From Bos javanicus (taxonomy: Eukaryota > Chordata > Mammalia > Artiodactyla > Bovidae): a DNA stretch of 64,000 nucleotides. The position numbers and the translations under genes are program-made. A model generated the notes under the pieces. The model saw only the letters and a program-made list of their open reading frames with translations, did no database searches and had not been told where the DNA came from. The DNA lies in the NCBI RefSeq assembly GCF_032452875.1, contig NC_083871.1, forward strand, positions 5,431,692 through 5,495,691. Direction: 5' to 3'. This document shows, piece by piece, positions 1 through 11,478 of the stretch; the stretch's first letter is position 1, and every line of letters begins with the position of its first letter.

Positions 1-214
1 AAATGAACAAAACTGGGCCAGTGCAGCTATGGGAGCTGTGGCTTCGCGTCTCCTGGCAGGCAGGTTGGAGCTGCCCCAGGTGCCAACCTGGTCCTCACTT
101 ACCCTCTGGTCTGCTCCAGGACAGGTTTCACAGCAAAGGTTCCCTCTTCCCAGAGCTCGCGGTGCGCTCCCATCCAGTTCCCTCAGCAGCTTCTGCCACA
201 AGATTTTACTTTCG

Positions 215-636
215 TTTTCATTGAAATCTACTTGACATATAACATTGTGTATTTCAGGTGCCCCGTGTGCAGACTTGGTACATTAATATACTGTAATCTG
301 ATTGTAGCGACAGTCAGCACCCGTGTTCCTTCACATGCCTATCCTTTCTCTTTTTCTGGTGGGAAGAATCAAGATCTAGTGTTTCAACAAGTGATGATTA
401 TCATACAATATTATTGCCTATGATCGCTGTGCTAAGTACTAGATCTCTAGGCTTATTCATCTACTCTGTAAGTTTGTTTCCTAAAACTACCTCTCTCCTC
501 TCTCCTCACACCCCAGCCTCTGGTCACCACCGTTTTACTGTTCTTATAAATTTGGGTGTTTTAGATTCCACATATTCTGAGTCATCTTACTGAGTGCAAT
601 GCCCTCAAGGCCCATCCACATTGTCACAAGCGGCGT
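215..636 (-). mobile_element. L1 LINE 3' portion (twin-primed copy, direct segment)
   Basis: Read on the minus strand this is the end of L1 ORF2 followed by 3' untranslated sequence. It is recognisable by the segment corresponding to GTGGAATCTAAAA and by the run related to 'cctctggtcaccaccgtttt'. It is old and has lost a clear poly(A). It abuts an L1 piece in the opposite orientation, which together make one inverted insertion. Confidence 0.75.
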
Positions 637-945
637 CCAAATGGCCAACAGACAGAAGCGTGGAAAGACGCTCAGTATCACTCATCAGGGAAGTGCAAAT
701 CGGGACCACAGTCAGTATCACCGCACACCGGTCAGAATGACTGTTATCAAAAAGTCAGGATATAACCAATGTTGGCCACAATGTGGAGAAGAGGGAACCC
801 TCGTGCTCTGTTGGTGGGAATGAAAAATGGTTAGCCACTATGGAAAGCATTATAGAGGCTTCTCAAAAAATTAAAAATAGAACTGCCCTACAACCCAGAA
901 ATTCTACTTCTGGGTATATTCCCAAAGGAAATGAAATCAGGCAGG
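637..945 (+). mobile_element. L1 LINE ORF2 fragment (inverted 5' segment)
   Basis: This matches the familiar L1 ORF2 C-terminal nucleotide pattern: ATCAGGGAAGTGCAAAT, then GATGTGGAGAAGAGGGAACC-like sequence, then 'ttctgggtatattcccaaagg'. It is interrupted by stops and is dead. It comes from just upstream in L1 of the segment at 215-636 but lies on the other strand, as expected of twin-primed integration. Confidence 0.8.
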
Positions 946-1225
946 ACATGGGGCGGGAAGCATTTGCAGATTTCAGGCAGAGCATGGCCTGCTTTGCTGT
1001 CCTGTGGCAGGATCTCAGGTGGGTGTGAGGAGGCCAGGGAGGGGCTGTGACACTTATTCAGCTGAGAAATGACTGTGGGTTCAGGCGAGTAGTGACAGGG
1101 ACACAGAGGAAGACTGGCCTCTGCTGGAGGGGTGTGGACTATTCCAGGAAGATATGCAGCGTCTGGCCCAGAACAGCTAGAAACAAGGCGTTGTTGTTCT
1201 CCTGAGATGGAGGAGGCAGGGGGAG

Positions 1226-1412
1226 GAGCATGCTAGCAGTAAAGAATGCCCCTGCCAATGCAGGAGATGAAAGAGATGCAGGTTCTATCCCTGGGTCAGG
1301 AAGATCCTCTGGAGTAGAAAATGGCAACCCATTCTGTATTCTTGCCTGGAGAATCCCATGGACAGAAGAGTCTGGCAGGCTACAGTCCATGGGGTCCCAA
1401 AGACGTGTAGTT
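1226..1412 (+). mobile_element. Bov-tA SINE
   Basis: A tRNA-Glu-derived head (CTAGCAGTAAAGAATGCC ... ATCCCTGGGTCAGGAAGATC) is followed by the Bov-A body (TTCTTGCCTGGAGAATCCCA ... CATGGGGTC). It is diverged, and the tail has decayed. Confidence 0.88.
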
Positions 1413-2475
1413 GCCTAAAGCTACTTAGCATCCATGCACATGGGGGAGGAGCAGGTCTGGGGAGAGAATCAAGGGGTTGGTTTGGACATGCACCTGCCCG
1501 TGTCCAGGTGCTCTTGTCAGCAGGCATTTAGGTGTGTGACCTTGGAGCTTAGGGGAGTTCAGGCCAAGCTGTGAACCTGGGAGCCTGCACAAAGGTGGCA
1601 TTGACACCACTGCATATGGAAGAAACCACCTTGAAAGTTCTCAGGAATAAGGGAAGTGGCCAAGGACGGCCCCTGGGGTGGGCTCAGTTGCCAGAAGCCC
1701 GAGGGGGAACATGTCAGCAAAAGACCCCCCAGAAATGCGCCTCCAGCCTCACGCCTGTCGATGCTGCTGCATCTTACCCCTTGTAACCTGCCCTGTTGCA
1801 CATCACCCCCGGACAGCCTGCCCAGCCCGTCTCTGCTCCACGCTGCACTGGTTTAGATGCCCCACTCTCCCAGGGGGTGTTAGCGCCCTCTGCACAGTGG
1901 CGCTGTCCATCTTTATCCTGCCTGAGCTCTGCAGCCTCTGACTCTCCTGATCACTTTGTGCTCCATGACACCGCACCCTCTCAGGTTTTCCCAGCTCTCG
2001 GACAGCTTCCCAGAAACTTCCATCCTATACCAGCCTCATGAAAGTTAGGCCTTCTTAGGGTTTTGTCTTTTCCTTTCTTCCCTGACACTCTTCTTGAACA
2101 ATCCCACCCATGCTTAGCTTCAGTGCCACTGCCATGCAAGTGTCTCAGTGGGACACCTGCAGCCTGTCCACAAGGAAGCCCCACAGACATGGCCAAAACC
2201 AGCCCCCCTGTTTCGTTTGGTTTAGGGAAGCCCCCTGAACTATTTCTCCACACACGCACCCTGTGGTGAGGAGCAGTGCCATTGTCCATGAGACATCTGA
2301 TCATTACCTACCTCCCTTCCAACAAAATCAGCCTCGAGGTCCCGTCCATCTTGCTCACCTCTTATTCTCAGTGCCAAGCACAGTATTGGACACATAACAT
2401 TACAAAGTCACCTGTCCTCAGGGGAAAACAGGTATTGGTTTCATCATACAGATGCTTTTGGTTACAGCATTCACT

Positions 2476-2735
2476 GCTGCTGCTGCTGCATCACTTCAGT
2501 CGTGTCCGACTCTGTGCGACTCCATAGACGGCAGCCCACCAAGCTCCCCCGTCCCTGGGATTCTCCAGGCAAGAACACTGGAATGGGTTGCCATTTCCTC
2601 CTCCAATGCATGAAAGTGAAAAGTGAAAGTGAAGTCGCTCAGTCGTGTCTGACTCTTCTCGACCCCATGGACTGCAGCCTACCAGGCTCCTCTGCCCATG
2701 GGATTTTCCTGGCAAGAGTACTGGAGTGGGGTGCC
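2476..2735 (-). mobile_element. BOV-A2 SINE (dimeric) with perfect TSD
   Basis: Two Bov-A monomers are joined by AAGTGAAAAGTGAAAGTGAA-type linker sequence. The (CTG)n at the left end is the reverse complement of the (CAG)n tail, so the element is on the minus strand. It is flanked by a perfect 12-bp target-site duplication ACAGCATTCACT at 2464-2475 and 2736-2747. Confidence 0.95.
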
Positions 2736-2924
2736 ACAGCATTCACTAAGTTAATGGATATTTAGTGCCCACCCAAAATATGCCAAGGACAGTTGCCAGC
2801 ACTAAGGAGATAGCAGCAAATCCCGCAAAGGGTCCACCTTCAAAACAGGGTGTGGTGTCAGAGACCATGGGCTGGACCCACGTGTGTCCCCTTTTGTAAG
2901 CAGACGAAGTGTCAGAGAGCGGTC

Positions 2925-3075
2925 AGCTCTGTGGCCTTCAGCAGGTGACCGAGGCCCTCTAAACTCACTTCCCTTTAATGGACAATGAGACAGATGTTCA
3001 CTCCATCGGCTTGTTTTGATGATTACACAGGGCAGCGGGGATGCACAGGAACCCTGAGTGCAGCATCTTCCTCTC
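2925..3075 (+). repeat. MIR SINE
   Basis: A degraded match to the MIR core: CTGTGGCCTTCAGCAGGTGAC, then ACTTCCCTTTAATGGACAATGAGA, then a block related to 'gattacacag'. The order and spacing fit MIR in plus orientation. It is ancient and strongly diverged. Confidence 0.5.
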
Positions 3076-3744
3076 AGCACGTAAGCTGGGGTCATCAACG
3101 CTCTCTTTCATTGACTCACCACTCAAGGTGAGTCAGGTGGGATTGGTCTCAAATTCAGCTTCTGGTCCTCTGTGTCCTCACCTGTGAAATCAAAGAGCTG
3201 GAGTTCCCGCTCTAGAATTTTGTGTTCTGTGGTGTCCTTTGGTTTATTTCCTGTTTCTTTAGCAAACACATATACATCACTTCCTAACAGCATTTCTGGC
3301 AGCTGGGGACATTTCTGAGCACTCGCGTGATACGTATGTGATGCCTTATGGTGCCCCGTGAGGTGGGCGCTACTGTTGTTCCATTGAAGAGCAAAGAGCA
3401 AGTCACAGAGAAAGTAGTGTCTGAGTGAGCATGGCAGCTGGCGTAGGTTCTGTGTGACTCACAGCTCCCAGGGTGGCCTCACTTTTCTGCAAGAGGTACT
3501 ATCAGCACACGTAGCCCTCGAAACCTAACTAGGATACCTAACCACATTCTCTGAGGAGCCTGATTCCTTGTAGGAGCTGGAACCAAGACTGGGGTCCTTC
3601 CAGGTGTGATTCTGCAGGTGACCTCCAGGGCTCCCTGTCGTACTGCGCTGTCCGCCATTGGCTCGGGGGGCGATGAGAAGGGTCAGGAGGTGAAAGGTCT
3701 TAGTAGAAACTACCCATCAGTGAGGATGGCATTCTCTGTGCTTT

Positions 3745-3865
3745 TCATGATATTAACATATTTAATCCTCCCAGGCACTAAAGAAACAATAAATATTTTC
3801 ATCCCTGTTTTACAAGTGGAGAAGTTGAGGCACAGAGAAATTAAGCAGCTTACCTCACAGTGGAA
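3745..3865 (-). repeat. MIR SINE
   Basis: Reverse-orientation MIR: TTTAATCCTCCCAGGCAC, then CATCCCTGTTTTACAAGTGG, then TTGAGGCACAGAGAAATTAAGC. It lies inside an open frame at 3606-4082, which explains part of that frame and argues against it being a gene. Confidence 0.8.
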
Positions 3866-4142
3866 GCAAAACTCTAATCCTGCTTTCTACCTCCAGGGTC
3901 CAAGCATGACCACCATGCTACGCTCTCCTCTTGCTGATATATTTTCCTATGCTGTTCTTGTTCAAATCCTTGTGATCATCCTCTTAAAAAGCACAAGTGT
4001 ATTTAGAGGAAAATTATACAGAATAATCAATACAGAAGCAGTCATTGAAATTTTAAATGAGAGCAACCTCATTATACCCTAATGTTGGCATCCTGGTGTC
4101 CCTGGAGAATGAGAATATGATCAAGAAATAAGTACCTTAGAA

Positions 4143-4331
4143 TGCGGGTCCCCAGCCTCCGAGATCTAATGCTTAATGGTCTGAGGTGGGGCTAATGTAA
4201 TAATAATAGGAATTAAGCGCACAATAAGCATAATGTGACTGAATCATCCTGAAACCTTCCCCACTCCCATCCGTGGAAAACTTGTCTTCCGTAAAACTGC
4301 TCCCTAATACCAAAAAGGTTAGGAACTGCTG
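4143..4331 (-). mobile_element. Non-autonomous hAT-type (Charlie-like) DNA transposon
   Basis: The ends are decayed inverted repeats (left GGGTCCCCAGCC; right, reverse-complemented, CAGCAGTTCCTAACC) resembling the CAGNGGTCCCCAACC termini of hAT MER1-type elements. Imperfect 8-bp target duplications CCTTAGAA (4135-4142) and CCCTAGAT (4332-4339) flank it, the size expected for hAT. No transposase remains, and the orientation call is tentative. Confidence 0.6.
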
Positions 4332-4495
4332 CCCTAGATGACTGAGGATTTATCCCTTAAAGTAAAAATCTGTTGTGTTCAGATCTTTTTTAAGCAGTTC
4401 CAAGGGAAATCTTTCTAGACGCATCACTAGTTTTTCAGAATTCTCGGATGTCACACTGACTCTTCCCAGGAAGCTCTGGATTTATTGTTTGTTTT

Positions 4496-4944
4496 TGTTC
4501 AGTAGCTAATTTGTGTCTAACTCTTTGCAATCCCATGGACTGCAGCATCCCAGGCTCCCCTGTTCTTCACTATCTCCTGGAGTTTGCTCAAACTCATGTC
4601 CATTGAGTTGGTCACGCCATCCATCCAACCATCTCATCCTCCATTGCCCCCTTCTCCTGCCCTCAATCTTTCCCAGCATTAGAGTCTTTTCCAATGAGTC
4701 AGCTCTTCCCATCAAATAGCCAAAGTATTGGAGCTTCAACTTCAGCATCAGTCCTTCCAATGAACATTCAGGGTTGATTTCCTTAAGGATTGACTGGTTT
4801 GATCTCCTTACTGTCTAAGGGACTCTTCAAAAGCATCAATTCTTTGGTGCTCAGCCTTCTTTATGGTCCAACTCTCACATCTATGCATGACTACCAGAAA
4901 AACCACAGCTTTGACTAGACGGACCTTTGTTGGCAAAGTGATTA
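4496..4944 (-). mobile_element. BovB (RTE) LINE 3' fragment
   Basis: On the minus strand this encodes broken remnants of the BovB C-terminus (KLQYFGYLMGRADSLEKTLMLGKI ... MRWLDGW). It is 5' truncated. The 3' end shares the SINE-like sequence that Bov-tA/Bov-A took from BovB. Stops interrupt it, so it is non-functional. Confidence 0.88.
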
Positions 4945-5776
4945 TTGTTTAGACCAAGCTTGGCAGGAGCCTGGCAGGTGTGGCAGGGCAGGAGCCTCCT
5001 GTTACTGATCACAGACATGAGCTGGCAGCCAGTTTCTGCTTGGTTCTAAAAAGGTGAGGTTTCCAGCAGGCCAGATTTTCCCTGGATAAGATGCTTCAGA
5101 GGGGAAAGGAAACATCAGTCACAACATCAGGTTTTCAGATTCTAATGTGTGCTATTACTGGGTTTTGTTTGATGATAATATAGGAGCCTGCAGATTTATA
5201 AAATAGTTGTCATTTGTGTTGTAAGCTCATTTCATCACTTTGGGAGAAATGTAGAGCACATAATAAGATTAAGTCTAGATTGATTTAATAAAAACTATGA
5301 AAAAGTATACCAGGAAACTACATTAAAGTAATAAGAATTTTAAACATTTGAAATCAAGAATCCCTTTCTTAGTATGACCCTGGGTTAGAAAAAGGAGGTG
5401 GGGAGACTTGACAGGTTGAATTAAATAACTTTTATATTCCAAAAAATGTATAAAAAACACAGAAAATTAAAATACCATAAGAAGCTAGGGAAGATATTCA
5501 CAACATTTATGTCATTTAGAGGGTTGATACTAAGATAAGGATGACACCACAGTAGGGAGAAAACAGCTTACTGGATATGAACGTTCTCTTTCTCACACGC
5601 ACAAGTAAAGAGTAATCATTAAAAAATGCTAACCCTAGCATTTAAAGAATGTAGATCTAAAAAGTAATTAGGGTACTTTTCATTGACTCTGATAAAAACC
5701 TGAATGGTTATCTTGGTTCTGTTGTTGAGTGGGGTGGGGAGAAAGTGGAGCGTTAGTGAGTGTGTAAGCTATAATA

Positions 5777-6023
5777 CCACTCCAGTATTCTTGCCTGGAG
5801 AATCCTAGGGACGGGGAGCCTGGTGGGCTGCCGTCTATGGAGTCGCACAGAGTCAGACACAACTGAGGGACTTCACTTTGACTTTTCACTTTCATGCATT
5901 GGAGAAGGAAATGACAACCCACTCCAGTGTTCTTGCCTGGAGAATCCCAGGGATGGGGGAGCCTGGTGGGCTGCCGTCTATGGGGTTGCACAGAGTCGGA
6001 CATGACTGAAGCGACTTAGCGGC
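5777..6023 (+). mobile_element. BOV-A2 SINE (dimeric)
   Basis: Two Bov-A monomers are joined by the CTTTTCACTTTCATGCATTG linker, and the 3' end reads GACTGAAGCGACTTAGC. The flanks carry near-identical target duplications AAGCTATAATA (5766-5776) and AAACTATAATA (6024-6034). Confidence 0.92.
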
Positions 6024-6149
6024 AAACTATAATAAAGCCTTTGTGAAGGTCTGTTGAGCAATGTGTCTCCTGTTTTGTCTTGAATTTCATTTTATTGTGC
6101 TTAGAACCCTTGATATGAGACTCACCCCCTTAAACCGTGGCGTGTACCA

Positions 6150-6600
6150 TGCGTCCCCCTCGATTCTGCGTGCAGGGTTGTGCAACAGACACCTGGAGCT
6201 CACCCACCTTGCTTGACTGAAATGCCTACTGGTTAGTGACTCCCTGCCTCCCTTCCCCAGCCTCTGGCAACCACCATTTTACCCTTTGATTCTGTAAATT
6301 TGCCTAGTGTATTAGACCTCTGTGTGAGTAGAATCGTGCAGTATTTGGCTTCCCAGGTCTGGCTTATTTCATGTAGCACAGTGTCTTCGGGGCTTATCTG
6401 TATTGTCACATGTTGAAGAATGTCCTCTGTCTTCATGACTGAGTGCTCTTTCATTGTACGAAGGGACTACAGTTTCTTTACCTGTTCATGTCGATGGACA
6501 TTTAGGTCACTTCCACATCCTGGCTATTGTGAACAATGCTGCAGTGAACACTGGAGCATTCATATCACTTTGAGATTCCGATTTCAGTTCATTTGAAAAT
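6150..6600 (-). mobile_element. L1 LINE 3' fragment
   Basis: Reverse-complement L1 end of ORF2 plus 3' UTR: 'ccagcctctggcaaccaccatttta', 'ctggcttatttcatgtagca', 'gatggacatttagg', 'ctggctattgtgaacaatgctgc'. It is an old, truncated copy. Its left edge is uncertain. Confidence 0.82.
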
Positions 6601-7784
6601 TGCATTGCCTGTGAGCCAGTGAGTTTATGGAGCTGTATTAGAAGAGAACAAAATGGAAACAGATTAAATATGTGAGGAGTCTCTTTGCAAATGTATTCGA
6701 AATAGTTGTTGGAAAAATCGAAATGCCAAACCTTGAGGATAGGTACACACACGTGTGGTTCCTGCAGGGGTGGACCCATCCCCTCCTCAGGACGTCAGAG
6801 AGATTTCCTACCCAGCAGTGGGCAGTATCACAGGTGAAAAAAGCAGTTTTCCTTCTGAGAGTGTGTTCTCATTTTAGTAAATATTCATATATGTAGATAC
6901 ACAGAAAGCAGGCTAAGGAGAAACACATCAATTTAATAGAGGTTGTCTTTTAGGGGTAGAGGTGAGGATTTTCACTTAGCATGTTATATGCCCCTCTATT
7001 ATTTGAAATATTTTTAGTGATTATATATAGTCTTCATTTGTCAAAGTAAAAACAATAGAGTATTCACATTTTGAATGAAAGAGAAATGAGAATACGAGGC
7101 CAGGGCTGTGTTATACTTGCAGGCTCTCATAAATTCCTTCTATAATATGCTCCATTTATATAAAAAATTCCTACTTCATTCTTTCTTATATTCAAATAAA
7201 CATTTGATTCCTGAAGTGCAAAGGCAAGAAGCAAGAAATTGTGGCAATTCAGAGACTGATAAATCACACCCTTTACTATAGAGAACTCAAAGGCAAACAG
7301 GACTCAAGGGAGCAAGCATGGCCGCAGATGGCTAGAACCCAGGGAGGGGAGCTAAGGGCTGACCTCTGAGAGATGTTCTGCTCCTGCATCTGGGCAGGAA
7401 GAGGGGTTGACTAACTGTCACCTGAGGACATCAGGGGTCTTCCTGAGAAGTGGCCTTAAGGAGTGAGGAAGATTTCAGCAGCGGCAGATGTAAGTGCTGG
7501 GAAAGGAAGGACGTTCTAGGCAGAAAGAACAGCTTGAAAAAAGGCAAGGAAGGAAGGACCCAGCTGGGCACAGCCAAGCCCCCTGGAGCTGTGGATTCAA
7601 CAGGAAAAAGATGCTCCTGGATTCCTTCTTTCACTTGCATGTGCCCAGTGCCCAGCGTGGAGCTTACTGGTTCCAAGCACACATGCTTGGAATGATGGAT
7701 GGATGAGGTAACAGGAATAGATATTTCCACTCAAAACTCTCAGAGTCCTATCTTCCAGACCTGAGGAAAATGGTTTAAACCAAA

Positions 7785-7965
7785 ATCAAATCTCAACTCT
7801 GCCCACTTGTGAGCTGTCTGACCTTGGGCAAGCAATCTTTTACAAGCTTTAGTTTCTTCTTTTATAAAACAGAGATAGTGAAATTACCTGCCCCTGGGGG
7901 CCTCTGAGGCAGTTTTATGATATGCATTGGCACCCTTAGTAAATGTTAATAAAGTCTCATTGCTG
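7785..7965 (+). repeat. MIR SINE
   Basis: Plus-orientation MIR, well preserved in the core: GTGAGCTGTCTGACCTTGGGC, then TTTAGTTTCTTCTTTTATAAAA, then GCAGTTTTATGATATGCATTGGCACCC. Confidence 0.8.
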
Positions 7966-8000
7966 CCAGTGTTAAAGGTATTTTCTATGAGGCTGTATAT

Positions 8001-8040
8001 ATTGGGTTTTAAACACCTAAACAAACTTTTTGGCCAATCT
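8001..8040. repeat. Possible mariner terminal fragment
   Basis: The piece ATTGGGTTTTAAACACC ... AACTTTTTGGCCAAT resembles the end of a ruminant mariner (Mar1-type) element. It is too short for a firm call, and no second end is seen nearby. Confidence 0.35.
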
Positions 8041-9111
8041 AGTACTTTTGTTTAAACACCTTGAAATAACAAAAGCTCCAGAAAAAAAAAAAGAGAGAGA
8101 AGTTTGCCCATTAGATCTTGTCTTGGTTGGAGTCTCAGACCTTGCCAGACACTTTGCAAAGGCATTACCTTAATTGATCAGAAGTAGCCGTGTGCCCGGA
8201 AAACGCATGGTCTTCAGCCGTTGTTGAGGGGCTGTGCTTCTATCCAGGAGAAGGGCAACTGGGGCCAAAGCTGGGCCATCTTGGCAAAGGCTCGAGGAGT
8301 TTGATGCTTCTCCAAATCTTGTAACGAGGAGTGAGCCAGAACTTTCTTTCAACGGGGAAAAATTGCTTTTCCAAGCTACTGAGCCAGAATCGCTTTCCTG
8401 ATTCGTTTTTCTAATTATCTCCCACTTGATGCCGGCGCTCAGCAGAATCTGGAACACGTCGTCATTATACAGACGTCAGTGGGAGCTTAGCAGGCACTGA
8501 TCAACCAGCGTGAACTCACAGAGGATACTGTGTCCCAAGTCAGCCCCAAATTGCAGCTCTCGGCAGCATTTCCAGCCAGAAGAAGATCATGTCATGTTAC
8601 AGAATTCTCTCTCCTTCACTCATGGTGGGCATCAGTAGGAGGTCAGGAACTCTGTCATTCCCATGAATCCTTTGAAGTCACTGTCCTTGCAGTCACAGAA
8701 CAAGGAACTAGCAATAGCTGGTGAATTAATGGAAAGAACAAGTGAACAACTGACATTAAACAAAATCTCTCGTCATCTTTTAAGAAGAGATGGAGGAATG
8801 TGGACCAGAAAATCACACAGGCAGGCCCATCCATAGTGTTTGAGCAATCCTGATTAATGAATGGATGACTGTCAGTCCCAAAGGAAGAAATCCAGGAACC
8901 AGAGCCAAGGCTCTCTGCCTTTCAGCATTGTCATCGCCTGCAGCTCGATGAAGATGGAGGCAGGATTATGATGGTGCTGGTGGTGAGAGCAGGTGACCAC
9001 CTCAGACCAGGGCCTCCCCTGCTCAGGGTCTCCTGAGGATCCAGCTCACACACCCCACGGGCAACCAGACCCCAGGAAAACTAGGGACATTAACAATGTA
9101 TAGACACTGAT

Positions 9112-9383
9112 GCTGCTGCTGCTGCTAAGTCGCTTCAGTCGTGTCTCTGTGCGACCCCAGAGACGGCAGCCCACCAGGCTCCCCTGTCCCTGGGATTCTT
9201 CAGGCAAGAATACTGGAGTGGGTTGCCATTTCCTTCTCCAGTGCATGAAAGTGAAAAGTGAAAGTGAAGTTGCTCAGTCATGTCCGACTCCTAGCGACCC
9301 CATGGACTGCAGCCCACCAGGCTCCTCCGTCCGTGGGATTTTCCAGGCAAGAGTACTGGAGTGGGGTGCCATTGCCTTCTCCA
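9112..9383 (-). mobile_element. BOV-A2 SINE (dimeric) with perfect TSD
   Basis: A (TGC)n start, two Bov-A monomers and the AAAGTGAAAAGTGAAAGTGA linker show a minus-strand BOV-A2. A perfect 12-bp target duplication ATAGACACTGAT occurs at 9100-9111 and 9384-9395. Confidence 0.95.
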
Positions 9384-9720
9384 ATAGACACTGATAGAAC
9401 AGTGGAAAACTTTGACAGCCATTTATTTGAAAGAGTCTTGGTGAATTTATCCTGAGTTTGGGAGGTAACCATGTGATGAGTTTCTTAAATTTGGGAAATC
9501 ACTTTTTGAATCTGCTTTTCCTCCAGTCTTATGTGTTCCTTACCTCAGAGGTTATAGTCAAGGAATGTATCCAAAACTCAGTAAAAGGAGAAGAAAAGGG
9601 CACGTGGGGAAGATAAAGGACTGCTAGGAAGTTTAATTTGTCATCACTGAAATCACAGTCTTCATATTCTACCAAAGACAGAGGGGGTGAATTGAATGGA
9701 CTGTGGCGGATGGAATCCAC

Positions 9721-9786
9721 ACTTGCATCTCTTAGAGTTCCTGCATTGGCAGGCAGGTTCTTTACCACTAGCACCACCTGGGAAGC
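9721..9786 (-). mobile_element. Bov-tA SINE head fragment
   Basis: Only the tRNA-like head remains: CTGCATTGGCAGGCAGGTTC followed by TTTACCACTAGCACCACCTGG. The body is missing, so this is a truncated or deleted copy. Confidence 0.7.
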
Positions 9787-9930
9787 TTCAGAGAGTGTCC
9801 TAAAGAGATGCACAGCTGGGGATCACCCCAGTGAGCCAAGCGGGTTTCTGACCAGAAAACTCCAGGAAAGCTCATGAATGTTCACAGACCCTATCCACAA
9901 AAACACACTTATTTAGGAGCAGTTGGCTAA

Positions 9931-10125
9931 GGGCTTCCCTCGTAGCTCAGTTGGCCTGTAAGGCAGGAGACCCAGGTTCGATCCCTGGGTCAGGAAGATC
10001 CCCTGGAGAAGGAAATGGCAACCCACTCCAGTATTCTTGCCTGGAGAATCCCCATGGACAGAGGAGCCTGGTGGGCTACAGTCCATGGGGTCACAAAGAG
10101 CATACAGGACTAAGTGACTGGCACA
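9931..10125 (+). mobile_element. Bov-tA SINE
   Basis: A complete head-to-tail Bov-tA: GGGCTTCCCTCGTAGCTCAG, then GTTCGATCCCTGGGTCAGG (tRNA box B), then the Bov-A body ending near CATGGGGTCACAAAGAG. A short (CA)n tail follows at about 10129-10146. Confidence 0.93.
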
Positions 10126-10170
10126 CATGCACACACACACACACATACCAGAAGAAAATGAATATAAAGA

Positions 10171-10346
10171 GTTTTTATTGAAGTATAGTTGATTAACAAT
10201 GCTGTGTCAGTTTCAGGTATACAGCAAAGTGATTCAGTTATACATCTATCTATCTCTTTCAGATTCTCTTCTATTATAGATTGTTACAAGATATTGAGTT
10301 CCCTGTGCTAAACAGCAGGTCCTTGTTGATTATCTGGTTTGTGCAT
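10171..10346 (-). mobile_element. L1 LINE 3' UTR (left part, split by BovB)
   Basis: Minus-strand L1 3' end: TTTTTATTGAAGTATAGTTGA, then CAGCAAAGTGATTCAGTTATAC, then GATATTGAGTTCCCTGTGCT. The same L1 resumes at 10881 after an inserted BovB fragment. Confidence 0.88.
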
Positions 10347-10880
10347 CAGATCAGATCAGATCAGTCGCTCAGTCGTGTCCGACTCTTTGTGACCCCATGA
10401 ATCACAGCATGCCAGGCCTCCCTGTCCATCACCAACTCCCAGAGTTTACTCAGACTCACGTCCATCAAGTCAGTGGTGCCATCTAGCCATCTCATCCTCT
10501 GTCATCCCCTTCTCCTCCTGCCCCCAATCCCTCCCAGCATCAGAGTCTTTTCCAATGAGTCAACTCTTCGCATAAGGTGGCCAAAGTACTGGAGTTTCAG
10601 CTTTAGCATCATTCCTTCCAAAGAAATCCCAGGGCTGATCTCCTTCAGAATGGACTGGTTGGATCTCCTTGCAGTCCAAGGGACTCTCAAGAGTCTTCTC
10701 CAACACCACAGTTCAAAAGCATCAATTCTTCGGTGCTCAGCCTTCTTCACAGTCCAACTCTCACATCCATACATGACCACAGGAAAAACCATAGCCTTGA
10801 CTAGACAGACCTTTGTTGGCAAAGTAATGTCTCTGCTTTTTAATATGCTATCTAGGTTGGTCATAACTTTCCTCCCAAGG
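10347..10880 (-). mobile_element. BovB LINE 3' fragment nested in L1
   Basis: The minus strand encodes BovB C-terminal remnants at 10502-10864 (MTNLDSILKSRDITLPTK ... VMYGCESWTVKKAEHRRIDA ... KLQYFGHLMRRVDS), still mostly open in one frame. The 3' tail is the pentamer repeat seen as CAGATCAGATCAG at the left end rather than poly(A), which is typical of RTE elements. 5' truncated. Confidence 0.92.
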
Positions 10881-11152
10881 CATAGTAGTGTGTATATGTC
10901 AATCCCAACCTCCTAATTTATCGCTTCCCACCACTTTTCCCCTTTGGTAACCATAAGTTTGCTTTCTTTATCTGAGAGTCTGTTTCTATTTTGTAAATAA
11001 ATTCATCTGTATCACATTTTAGATTCCACATGTAAGTGATATTACATGGTATCTATCTTTCTCTGTCTTACTTCACTTAATATGATAATCTCTAAGTCCA
11101 TCCATGTTGATGCAAATGGCATCATTTCATTCTTTTATATAGCTCAGTAGAA
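10881..11152 (-). mobile_element. L1 LINE (right part, split by BovB)
   Basis: Continuation of the minus-strand L1 of 10171-10346: CATAGTAGTGTGTATATGTC, then AGATTCCACATGTAAGTGATA, then ATGATAATCTCTAAGTCCATCC. The two pieces are colinear in L1, which shows that the BovB inserted later. Confidence 0.88.
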
Positions 11153-11377
11153 AGACGTGTTTTTAAAGATACAAATTAACAGCCTCAGAGAGAAAAGAGA
11201 GTGTATCCAGGAAACAAGACATGAACGTATTTCAAAAAAATACAACAAAAAAGAGTGCTTGGAGGTTAAAAATATAGTAACCGAAAACTTAAAAGCCGAA
11301 AGAGTTGGATAATGAAATAAAGGAGGTTTCTAAGAGAGAGGGTAAAAATGTTTCTTTAATTAGTCAAGAATATTCAA

Positions 11378-11478
11378 ATACAACACAAATGAACCTATTT
11401 ACAAACAGAAACAGACTCAATTAGCTGAACAGCAGAAATTAGCACATTGTAAGTCAGCTTTGTTTCAATTAAAAAGGA
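11378..11478 (+). mobile_element. Short internally deleted L1 3' fragment
   Basis: AATGAACCTATTTACAAACAG is followed after a deletion by CATTGTAAGTCAGCTTTGTTT. Both motifs come from the L1 3' region in plus orientation, but the sequence normally between them is missing. Confidence 0.5.

Noticed and set aside
3606..4082. 158-codon open frame on the + strand
   Set aside because: It runs through a minus-strand MIR and unrelated intron sequence, has no family resemblance and no splice or promoter context; most likely chance.
9931..10000. tRNA-like sequence with box A/B features
   Set aside because: It is the tRNA-derived head of a Bov-tA SINE, as in over 20 other places in the window, not a tRNA gene.
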